The notes under the pieces were generated by a model, which saw nothing but the letters and a program-made list of their open reading frames with translations, did not search any database and was not told the DNA's origin. Position numbers and translations under genes: made by a program. From Balanoglossus misakiensis (Eukaryota; Hemichordata), in NCBI GenBank assembly GCA_040954595.2, contig CM082585.2, positions 5,766,001 through 5,830,000 on the forward strand: a DNA stretch of 64,000 bases. The letters run 5' to 3'. Positions 14,163 to 38,400 of this stretch are shown piece after piece. Within the stretch, counting starts at the first letter, position 1. The number at the start of each line of letters is the position of its first letter.

Positions 14163-15849
14163 AAACACTAGCAGACGTGATTCTTTTTCAGGAAAAAGAT
14201 GGACACGTTCATAGAAATCAGCAAGCAGGATCCCCAAGCCAAAAGAAGGCTTTCTATTTCAAAAACTGAACAATTGTTCTGAGGAACCTCGATAGTTGAT
14301 GCTTTTTATAGAAACAGTCTTGTTATATGTACATGTATTTGGTGCAATTCAAGGTCCCAATTTCCATTGTGTTAGATGTGTTATTGGGGTCATTGGATTC
14401 TTTGACACTGCAACGGGTCGTTGAAATTCTTTTAGTTTTACATCAGTGTTCCATCCAGGATGGTATCAACAGGGAGGATATGTCCCCCTTTGCCTGAATA
14501 TTTGGGAGGGGGGGGGGGTTTGGATTCCACTCTGGCAAGGGGGGGGGGGACTGTAATATCTCCAATGTGTGAGTGAGATCATTTTAAGGGGCACTGGTCA
14601 CCCCTTGGCAAATTGCTAAAGGGGGGGGGGCAAGATGTCAACATGGGGTGATTCCGCCCCCCCCCCCCCCTCCCCTCCGTCCTAGATGAAACACTGTTAC
14701 ATTACATCAAGCGAAGGAAAAGACTTTTTGGGGGATCACAGTAATGCAACACTACTGGTAGGAGATAACTTTGGGAAAATAGAATATGTGGTGAAATGTC
14801 ATCAAGTGACTGACATTTTATGAGCTGATTGGGTGATGGATTCATTGATCGACAACAAACAAACAAACAAAACAGATCAGTCACTTAAGCTATCAGAATG
14901 TTGTAAATTCATAAATCAGTGTTTGAAATATGGCCATCATCCTCTAACTTGAGAGACAGACCCTTTCAGGAATTATATTGTCAATTATCAAAGCTCTAAC
15001 CCCCCTTCAAAAGTTTGTATTTTCTGAAAGCCAAGATATAGGCAAACACATATGCACTGTAAACAACTACCAATTATTCATACAGTGGTCACATGACTTG
15101 TAAATTATCTTGGACTTTCAAAAAATCGGTTACTACCCCCATTTTGCAAAAACGCTGCATGTTTCAAGTTAAAATCTCTGCCTGGACAACTCTCAGAAAC
15201 ATATCCTTGTTTGCTATGGATTTAATAAAAAGTAGTGCAGAATTTCATTTGTTTAATGTTTAACTGTTATATAATAAACACTTTCTTGGATGCAAATGGG
15301 TATTGCATCATTGTAACCAAACTGTATATATGCATGTTCACTACCCCTAATTCTCTGCGATACCACGCTCTTTCGAAATGGGCAGTTTTAGATGATTAGG
15401 TCATATACTAATTTTACTGCCACTTTGTACACACATAATGGTGTTGGTCATAAATCGTTTCTGATATGAATCACACAGTCAACACCGGATACTGTGACTT
15501 CTCACCACATCTTGTGAACTTTTACCAGAAATAATTTCAGGTGTTGAGAAATTTTATTTTCACTATATTAATTAAACTATTTAGGAGACTCGCTTCTTAT
15601 TCAGGCTGGTCACATGACCCAAGCTACAAAATTTATTAGATTTATTAATTAGATTAAAGTGAAGGGGTCTTAGCACCGCGTTTGTTTGTTTATAAACATA
15701 ACAATTTATCCACAAATCCCTGAAATTAGATAACGACCCATTCCCTTTAAATAATTAAACAGACGTTTGAAGTATTCTTTGAAGAGTCTATGGCTACTGA
15801 TTATGTTGACAGCATCTTTGGTGGCATCATTTTTATCGTTCAGCGCCGG

Positions 15850-16124
15850 AAATTTTTTGTGGGGAAAGTTCATAAGATGTGGTGAGAGGTCATGAGGCAG
15901 TCAGTGTTGATTGGTCAGTGAACCCCGTAATTTCGAAAAAAAACAAAGGTACAAAAGGCGAGAAAGTCGGGGGGTTGGCTCATTACGACAGCTGTGCATC
16001 TAGCTGCAGAAGTAGAGCGGAGTTTTCTGTAATTGGTCGTTTGCTTCAGGGGAGACAGGTGCATGGATGTGTATGCGATTAGATCTTGCACTGTCACTGC
16101 AGATCTTGAACCGCCAGGGCCCAG
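15850..16124 (+). promoter_or_regulatory. Candidate promoter and non-coding first exon of the ABCC5-like gene
   Basis: A segment of raised GC ends in a strong donor, CCAG/GTAAGC, at 16124/16125. The first coding exon of the ABCC5-like gene is preceded by pyrimidine-rich acceptor sites ending at about 18850 and 18862, so an upstream 5' UTR exon is needed. This is the best one I see, giving an intron of about 2.7 kb. The transcription start is unknown. Confidence 0.35.
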
Positions 16125-18869
16125 GTAAGCACCTTGACCCTTTAATTGGCACACTTTTTGCGATCAAAACGCGTCGCAACATTTTTATCGTTTCCGCACA
16201 TTTTCACCCTATTTTTCGCTTAATTTTAGACCAAGTTGTCATAATTTTTCATTGTCTGCGGGTCTTGATCAAAATTTTCTTTAAAAAAATACAGTAAAAG
16301 TTTCGAGATTAATTTTTGTAGCTAATGACGACAAGTCACCTTTTGCATTGAAAAGGTTAAACTCAGCCTGAAGCAATGGTCGTCCTCTTCCAAGGCAGCA
16401 AAAATACCACATAATTGTCACATGGTTTTCGCCTGACTGACAATCCCTAATGACATTTTCTCTAGCTTGCTAATTATGTAGAGGTACATGTAGTGTGCAT
16501 GACAGTGATTGTGGTTTATATGTACTCTGTAGGTTCAACTCAAGTGTGTGAACTGGGACATTTGTTTTGATGTCATAAAATGGCTGACGTGCACTTTACC
16601 AAAACTTACACAAAGCCTGTGATGCTAATTCTGGCTACCTTAAATTAGGTTTTTAACTAGTGCTTAAGTGGTTAAATAATTTGATAATTATTCAAATGTT
16701 GTTTAGTGGTTTCAACATGTTTGAGAAATCTAGCAAGACTTTAAGATTTAGACTGTGCCTGATCAGGAAAGAGTTGATTATGTAGTAGACCGAAAATCTC
16801 ATTTCCAATGAAAAGAAAACATAGTACATATTCAGTAAAGGTGTGATTGACTTCAAAGGGGTTGCCTGCAGTCTCACCATCTCAGCACCTACGGTGTCAC
16901 TGTGCGAGTACGCAAGATTGAAGGTGTTGACGTACTTGCCTGGCACTGTACTTGTCCGAATTGCCTTTGTCGTGTCACCGGGTAATTTATGCGTCCGGTG
17001 TACAACCTCTTCAGAAAAATGCCGACTCACTGTTTCATTTACGCAGGTGTAACATGAACCCTCATAGGTCTACACAGAGAATAAACATTGTATACCGACA
17101 GCCGTGTTTCTATGGAAACGAAATGCTTAAGACATCGCACGATACCGGTACAAAATAAATACCCATGGTTATAAATATAAGAGCGTACAATACATGCATA
17201 TTTATGGTCATTTTATGCGTGTACTATTATTATTTCTACGGGGGTGTTTGAATCCTAGGTTTTTCACCTGTTGTGTCAACAGAATTCATTTTTCAAGTTC
17301 GCTTACGATCAGTGCAAGGGCTGTAGTCCACTTCATACTGCCCTCGCTTGTTGATATATGAAAACAAGGTCATTTTCAGATATTTCAAACTGCATGTATC
17401 AACATGTATAACATGCATGGCCTGTCCACATGAAAAATACAGCTGACTCAAATGACAGGGAAACATTTCATTTGTAAAATTGAGAAAAAAAAAGCCATCA
17501 TATAAATAATTTGTCCTCGGTATATGTATAGAACAAAATAAATCATTTATATCGCAGTGTACTGTCAGCCAACATTTCAAAGCATGGAGCATTCTGAGAT
17601 TATTTTCAGATTAAAGGACTGTATTCTCATACGTATATGCATTGTGCATGGATACAAGTACCTATACATGAGACACACAGCACAACATGAAATACTAGTA
17701 CAGTTGTAATAGGTGAATATTTGCTAGGAGATTTCTTACCAGTAGAAAAATGTCAAGTCCAGAAATACACACCAACATATCCACACTTTGTAAAAGAAAA
17801 CAAACAATTTATTTTTATACAGACAGACAATAGCTGAAAGATGATTCATTTTTGAGGTCAACTATAATAATACTCGTTTCACTATTATTGATATCATTCT
17901 ACATGAATGTACCGTATGTGTGTGACTTTATATGTATTTATATTTCGTACTAGCATTCAGATATTTACTTGTGACAAAAATCTTTTGAAAATATTTCACT
18001 GAGCTGAGCAACATGAATTGAAAGAAACTATTAAATAATTAAAATGATATCAGAAGTGAGCTACATGTACCTTTCCATGTTGATTGGTTGTATGTAAATT
18101 TGCAAATGTTTTTTGTGACAAAGTTTTATGGTCAGAGACATAAAAAACTAAATCTTGACATGTCTATGATTTGCAGGTGTTAAACTCTGGAATGATATGG
18201 TCTATGAGTGCGTCGCACGAAAATGAAAACATAATTTCTATCCTTAAGAAGTTGTATTAATTGCGGTAAGATTTCATTATTAATTTTAATTAGACATATT
18301 AAGCAGGCATGGAATCTTGGCAAGGGTATATTTCACCTTTGTACAGTGGAAATACAACAAAAGAACATACATAATGAACACTGAGGGCGTTGTACAACAA
18401 ACGAACATAAACAATGAACACCGAGGGCACCATACTAGTTTGCCCATGCTGCAACCAAAACTTTTGGTAAATGTAAATGATATAGAACACAAAAAATAAA
18501 CTCAAAATGCCAAAAATCTTGAGAACTATGTAGTCTCATCTATAACCAGGACAGATTTATTTTTCAATCTTAATAAAAGTGAATGGAAGACAAATTTACC
18601 TGTGTATTCAGGACATGTGCGCTATCATACTCCATATAAGTTACTTATTGCCTTAAGCAGAAAATCATTTAATATGTGTACAACATTATAAGTGTTCTTA
18701 AAGGTTCCCTGCCATTAATTTTATTATGAATTTTTAAAATTTTTATTACTTGTTTCATGAAGTAAAAATATGATGAGTGCAATGTATGGTCAAGTCCGTC
18801 CGCATAACAGTAACGTTATTGCATTCTAACTTGTTGCTGTGTGATTTTAGCTTACTTCTTAGAATCAAT
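16125..18869 (+). other. Probable 5' UTR intron of the ABCC5-like gene
   Basis: AT-rich, no coding region recognised. It contains a small imperfect tandem duplication of about 45 bp at roughly 18355-18433 (GAACATACATAATGAACACT-type unit). It is an intron only if the exon ending at 16124 is real. Confidence 0.35.
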
Positions 18870-30980
<12,111 letters not shown>

Positions 30981-32480
30981 TTTGTCTTTTCACAAAGTTT
31001 CAGGTTAAGAATTATTCTATTGCTGTACATACACTTGTATATATATATATATATATATATTGGTATGTGTGTGTGTTTCTGCAGTTGCTTTAGTTTAATA
31101 TGTTATATGATGGGGTCATATATATAAATGTTTCCAAGAAACATTAGCATCACTCACTTCGGTTTGCCACGTATTTATAATCTGGAAAGGGAACAAGCTG
31201 GGCCACCTCAGTTAGGAAGAAAAATCTCAGGGCAAATATTTCTCTTCAAAGCCTGTTTGCCAATATCTTGTTAATTCTTGTGGACTTTTCAGCAGGGTTT
31301 TATCAGCGTAATCTCCTGTGTTGTGATTGAATTTAATCATCCACACCCTTTGTCTGGTGCTGAAATTACGTCATAAGTTCCACTATACTGCTTGATCATC
31401 ATTCCAATTTGAAATATACGATGTATGAATGAAAAACAAATTAAACATCCTGCAGATAATGACTGTATAAATTGTACAAATAACAAGAACCTGCTGGTGA
31501 ACTAAAAGTACTCCATCCAATTATAATACTGCATTTTAGTACGGGTAATTTCGCACACACTGATGTATTTCTTTAAAATGTAGTTTACCTCAGTCACTAT
31601 ACAAGCTTAACACTGACGGTGCTAGTGGTTGCAAACGAAAGTACACACATCCAGGACATTTCCAGTTGGTTTCATATTGGTTTAAGTAATACACAACAGA
31701 GACTGTAACCCTTCATTGTTGTTTTACTGCCAAATTTCTTTTATAATGTTATTTAATTCAAATGTATACCTACGCTAATGATATTTTGAAAGTATTGTAA
31801 GGATCATGATAAGCTTTTGGAGTGGAGTCATATCCCTCATTATGTTGTGGCTGCATGTTGCAGTTTGAACATGTGATATTTAATTGGGTGACACACCTGT
31901 TAAGTCGGCCTCTTTACAAAGAGTACACTACTATCATGGAGTGCATCGCCAATAGATGACAAACTGATGCAAATACAAGTAATATGGCTTGATGTCTTCA
32001 TCAAAATCAATTGTGTCAATTAATGATTGTCTTGTGTATCACATCATGTCATGAGTTTGTTCGTTTTTTCTACACTAAGAACTGTTCATTTTATCTGTGA
32101 TATCACATTCTGTTTTGTTCTTTGCTGGCCACACACACAACACTGTTGGAAAGGTTTCTGCTGTTGTCTTATTGTGTAATAGAGGGACTGGTTTTAGTAT
32201 ACTATTTTAATGCATGAATTCTTGATTGATGTGGGTTTTTGAAACTGTATAGTCTTACAGTCTGCTATGTGTGGCCACTTGGGAAACCAGTGATATACAG
32301 AAAATGTATATATCTCAGTCTCTGTATGTATCTTGTGTGTTTTAATTGTGTTCATTTGGTTTCTACACCTTAGAGTTTATACGACCCTGTGAAACAGGTT
32401 TGAAATTTTGTCTACATGAATGTTGTGTGAATATATGTGTGTGAGGGATGGCCACACAAATATGTGCAGCATAAAATAAA
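30981..32480 (+). other. ABCC5: Probable 3' UTR of the ABCC5-like gene
   Basis: No further coding frame follows the stop at 30980. The sequence stays unique up to AATAAA at 32475-32480, with a second AATAAA at 32764-32769. It holds a short TA repeat at 31037-31060. The 3' UTR would be 1.5-1.8 kb, ending within 0.1-0.4 kb of the satellite array. Confidence 0.6.
32475..32480 (+). terminator. Candidate polyadenylation signal, ABCC5-like gene (proximal)
   Basis: AATAAA in the context ATAAAATAAAATACTG, followed by a T-rich stretch (TGTGTTTTTTATACC) about 25 bp on, as expected for a poly(A) site. An alternative AATAAA lies at 32764-32769. Confidence 0.55.
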
Positions 32481-35400
32481 ATACTGTACATATGAACATT
32501 GTGTTTTTTATACCATCTCTTTAAGCAACAGTTAGATTAGAACCATGTCACCAACGGCATTCACGTCGCATATGAGGTAGAAAAACATAATAATAGCATA
32601 TCTGATACAAATGTATCAAATTGAAGTCTGTATTATAATCATTACAAATTTACGTATAATCTATAGAGGCTTTCAGACAAGTGACTGAGAATGAAATGTA
32701 ACAAATATTATTACCTCAGTGGTAGTATACCTTTTCGCAGAAATTTCCATATTTTATTGTCAAAATAAACTTATGTTATTATACTTGATAAGATATATGT
32801 CTGCTTGTTATTGTACAATTAACATTCTAGTTATGCTTGTTATAAAGGTACGTCATTTTTTGATGATTTCCATGAGCTATTACCCATGATTTTTTTCAAA
32901 AATCGACGAAATTTTGAGATTTCGCACAGTCGAAAAATGGTCATTTTTTGATGATTTTCATGAGCTATAACCCATGATTTTTTTCAAAAATCGACGAAAT
33001 TTTGAGATTTCGCAAAGTCGAAAAATGGTCATTTTTTGATGATTTTCATGAGCTATAACCCATGATTTTGTTCAAAAATCGACGAAATTTTGAGATTTCG
33101 CAAAGTCGAAAATGGTCAATTTTTGATGATTTTCATGAGCTATAACCCATGATTTTGTTCAAAAATCGACGAAATTTTGAGATTTCGCAAAGTCGAAAAA
33201 TGGTCATTTTTTGATGATTTTCATGAGCTATAACCCATGATTTTGTTCAAAAATCGACGAAATTTTGAGATTTCGCAATGTCGAAAAATTGTCATTTCTT
33301 GATGATTTTCATGAGCTATAACCCATGATTTTTTTCAAAAATCGACGAAATTTTGAGATTTCGCAAAGTCGCAAAATTGTCATTTTTTGATGATTTTCAT
33401 GATCTATAACCCATGATTTTTTTTCAAAAATCGACGAAATTTTGAGATTCGCAAAGTCGAAAAATTGTCATTTTTTGATGATTTTCATGAGCTATAACCC
33501 ATGATTTTTTCCAAAAATCGGCGAAATTTTGAGATTTCGCAAAGTCGAAAAATGGTCATTTTTTGATGATTTTCATGAGCTATAACCCATGATTTTGTTC
33601 AAAAGTCGACGAAATTTTGAGATTTCGCAAAGTCGAAAAATGGTATTTTTTTGATGATTTTCATGAGCTATAACCCATGATTTTTTTCAAAAATCGACGA
33701 AATTTTGAGATTTCGCAAAGTCGCAAAATTGTCATTTTTTGATGATTTTCATGAGCTATAACCCATGATTTTTTTCAAAAATCGACGAAATTTTGAGATT
33801 TCGCAAAGTCGAAAAATTGTCATTTTTTGATGATTTTCATGAGCTATAACCCATGATTTTTTCCAAAAATCGGCGAAATTTTGAGATTTCGCAAAGTCGA
33901 AAAATGGTCATTTTTTGATGATTTTCATGAGCTATAACCCATGATTTTGTTCAAAAGTCGACGAAATTTTGAGATTTCGCAAAGTCGAAAAATGGTATTT
34001 TTTTGATGATTTTCATGAGCTATAACCCATGATTTTGTTCAAAAGTCGACGAAATTTTGAGATTTCGCAAAGTCGAAAAATGGTATTTTTTTGATGATTT
34101 TCATGAGCTATAACCCATGATTTTGTTGAAAAATCGACGAAATTTTGAGATTTCGCAAAGTCGAAAAATTGTCATTTTTTGATGATTTTCATGAGCTATA
34201 ACCCATGATTTTTTTCAAAAATCAACGAAATTTTGAGATTTCGCAATGTCGAAAAATTGTCATTTTTTGATGATTTTCATGAGCTATAACCCATGATTTT
34301 TTTCAAAAATCGACGAAATTTTGAGATTTCGCAAAGTCGCAAAATTGTCATTTTTTGATGATTTTCATGAGCTATAACCCATGATTTTTTTCAAAAATCG
34401 ACTAAATTTTGAGATTTCGCAAAGTCGAAAAATTGTCATTTTTTGATGATTTTCATGAGCTATAACCCATGATTTTTTTCAAAAATCGACGAAATTTTGA
34501 GATTTCGCAAAGTCGAAAAATTGTCATTTTTTGATGATTTTCATGAGCTATAACCCATGATTTTTTCCAAAAATCGGCGAAATTTTGAGATTTCGCAAAG
34601 TCGAAAAATGGTATTTTTTTGATGATTTTCATGAGCTATAACCCATGATTTTGTTGAAAAATCGACGAAATTTTGAGATTTCGCAAAGTCGAAAAATGGT
34701 CATTTTTTGATGATTTTCATGAGCTATAACCCATGATTTTTTTCAAAAGTCGACGAAATTTTGAGATTTCGCAAAGTCGAAAAATGGTATTTTTTTGATG
34801 ATTTTCATGAGCTATAACCCATGATTTTGTTGAAAAATCGACGAAATTTTGAGATTTCGCAAAGTCGAAAAATGGTCATTTTTTGATGATTTTCATGAGC
34901 TATAACCCATGATTTTTTTCAAAAATCGACGAAATTTTGAGATTTCGCAAAGTCGAAAAATTGACATTTTTTGATGATTTTCATGAGCTATAACCCATGA
35001 TTTTGTTGAAAAATCGACGAAATTTTGAGATTTCGCAAAGTCGAAAAATGGTCATTTTTTGATGATTTTCATGAGCTATAACCCATGATTTTTTTCAAAA
35101 ATCGACGAAATTTTGAGATTTCGCAAAGTCGAAAAATGGTCATTTTTTGATGATTTTCATGAGCTATAACCCATGATTTTGTTCAAAAGTCGACGAAATT
35201 TTGAGATTTCGCAAAGTCGAAAAATGGTATTTTTTTGATGATTTTCATGAGCTATAACCCATGATTTTGTTGAAAAATCGACGAAATTTTGAGATTTCGC
35301 AAAGTCGAAAAATGGTCATTTTTTGATGATTTTCATGAGCTATAACCCATGATTTTTTTCAAAAATCGACGAAATTTTGAGATTTCGCAAAGTCGAAAAA

Positions 35401-38400
35401 TTGACATTTTTTGATGATTTTCATGAGCTATAACCCATGATTTTGTAGAAAAATCGACGAAATTTTGAGATTTCGCGAAGTCGAAAAATGGTCATTTTTT
35501 GATGATTTTCATGAGCTATAACCCATGATTTTTTTCAAAAATCGACGAAATTTTGAGATTTCGCAAAGTCGAAAAATGGTCATTTTTTGATGATTTTCAT
35601 GAGCTATAACCCATGATTTTGTTCAAAAGTCGACGAAATTTTGAGATTTCGCAAAGTCGAAAAATGGTATTTTTTTGATGATTTTCATGAGCTATAACCC
35701 ATGATTTTGTTGAAAAATCGACGAAATTTTGAGATTTCGCAAAGTCGAAAAATGGTCATTTTTTGATGATTTTCATGAGCTATAACCCATATTTTTTTCA
35801 AAAATCGACGAAATTTTGAGATTTCGCAAAGTCGAAAAATTGACATTTTTTGATGATTTTCATGAGCTATAACCCATGATTTTTTTCAAAAATCGACGAA
35901 ATTTTGAGATTTCGCAATGTCGAAAAATTGTCATTTTTTGATGATTTTCATGAGCTATAACCCATGATTTTTTTCAAAAATCGACTAAATTTTGAGATTT
36001 CGCAAAGTCGCAAAATTGTAATTTTTTGATGATTTTCATGAGCTATAACCCATGATTTTTTTCAAAAATCGACGAAATTTTGAGATTTCGCAAAGTCGAA
36101 AAATTGTCATTTTCTGATGATTTTCATGAGCTATAACCCATGATTTTTTCCAAAAATTGGCGAAATTTTGAGATTTCGCAAAGTCGAAAAATGGTATTTT
36201 TTTGATGATTTTCATGAGCTATAACCCATGATTTTGTTGAAAAATCGACGAAATTTTGAGATTTCGCAAAGTCGAAAAATGGTCATTTTTTGATGATTTT
36301 CATGAGCTATAACCCATGATTTTTTTCAAAAATCGACGAAATTTTGAGATTTCGCAAAGTCGAAAAATGGTCATTTTTTGATGATTTTCATGAGCTATAA
36401 CCCATGATTTTTTTTAAAAAATCGACGAAATTTTGAGATTTCGCAAAGTCGAAAAATTGACATTTTTTGATGATTTTCATGAGCTATAACCCATGATTTT
36501 TTTCAAAAATCGACGAAATTTTGAGATTTCGCAATGTCGAAAAATTGTCATTTTTTGATGATTTTCATGAGCTATAACCCATGATTTTTTTCAAAAATCG
36601 ACTAAATTTTGAGATTTCGCAAAGTCGCAAAATTGTCATTTTTTGATGATTTTCATGAGCTATAACCCATGATTTTTTTCAAAAATCGACGAAATTTTGA
36701 GATTTCGCAAAGTCGAAAAATTGTCATTTTCTGATGATTTTCATGAGCTGTAACCCATGATTTTTTCCAAAAATCGGCGAAATTTTGAGATTTCGCAAAG
36801 TCGAAAAATGGTATTTTTTTGATGATTTTCATGAGCTATAACCCATGATTTTGTTGAAAAATCGACGAAATTTTGAGATTTCGCAAAGTCGAAAAATGGT
36901 CATTTTTTGATGATTTTCATGAGCTATAACCCATGATTTTTTTCAAAAATCGACGAAATTTTGAGATTTCGCAAAGTCGAAAAATTGACATTTTTTGATG
37001 ATTTTCATGAGCTATAACCCATGATTTTTTTCAAAAATCGACGAAATTTTGAGATTTCGCAAAGTCGAAAAATTGTCATTTTTTGATGATTTTCATGAGC
37101 TATAACCCATGATTTTTTCCAAAAATCGGCGAAATTTTGAGATTTCGCAAAGTCGAAAAATGGTCATTTTTTGATGATTTTCATGAGCTATAACCCATGA
37201 TTTTGTGCAAAAGTCGACGAAATTTTGAGATTTCGCAAAGTCGAAAAATGGTCATTTTTTGATGATTTTCATGAGCTATAACCCATGATTTTGTTGAAAA
37301 ATCGACGAAATTTTGAGATTTCGTAAAGTCGAAAAATAGTCATTTTTTGATGATTTTCATGAGCTATAACCCATGATTTTTTTCAAAAATCGACGAAATT
37401 TTGAGATTTCGCAAAGTCGAAAAATGGTCGTTTTTTGATGATTTTCATGAGCTATAACCCATGATTTTGTTCAAAAATCGACGAAATTTTGAGATTTCGC
37501 AAAGTCGAAAATGGTCAATTTTTGATGATTTTCATGAGCTATAACCCATGATTTTGTTCAAAAATCGACGAATTTTTGAGATTTCGCAAAGTCGAAAAAT
37601 GGTCATTTTTTGATGATTTTCATGAGCTATAACCCATGATTTTTTTCAAAAATCGACGATATTTTGAGATTTCGCAAAGTCGCAAAATTGTCATTTTTTG
37701 ATGATTTTCATGAGCTATAACCCATGATTTTTTTCAAAAATCGACGAAATTTTGAGATTTCGCAAAGTCGAAAAATTGTCATTTTTTGATGATTTTCATG
37801 AGCTATAACCCATGATTTTTTCCAAAAATCGGCGAAATTTTGAGATTTCGCAAAGTCGAAAAATGGTCATTTTTTGATGATTTTCATGAGCTATAACCCA
37901 TGATTTTGTTCAAAAGTCGACGAAATTTTGAGATTTCGCAAAGTCGAAAAATGGTATTTTTTTGATGATTTTCATGAGCTATAACCCATGATTTTGTTGA
38001 AAAATCGACGAAATTTTGAGATTTCGCAAAGTCGAAAAATGGTCATTTTTTGATGATTTTCATGAGCTATAACCCATGATTTTTTTCAAAAATCGACGAA
38101 ATTTTGAGATTTCGCAAAGTCGAAAAATGGTCATTTTTTGATGATTTTCATGAGCTATAACCCATGATTTTTTTCAAAAGTCGACGAAATTTTGAGATTT
38201 CGCAAAGTCGAAAAATGGTATTTTTTTGATGATTTTCATGAGCTATAACCCATGATTTTGTTGAAAAATCGACGAAATTTTGAGATTTCGCAAAGTCGAA
38301 AAATGGTCATTTTTTGATGATTTTCATGAGCTATAACCCATGATTTTTTTCAAAAATCGACGAAATTTTGAGATTTCGCAAAGTCGAAAAATTGACATTT

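Larger units (their letters stand above)
12531..15849. other. Intergenic stretch with many G/C homopolymers
   Basis: No coding region recognised. It contains a G run at 13244-13267, a C run at 13404-13415 and several 8-13 base G or C runs between 14070 and 14680. One MITE-like palindrome lies at 14065-14162. The homopolymers are likely length-polymorphic and error-prone in assembly. Confidence 0.5.
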
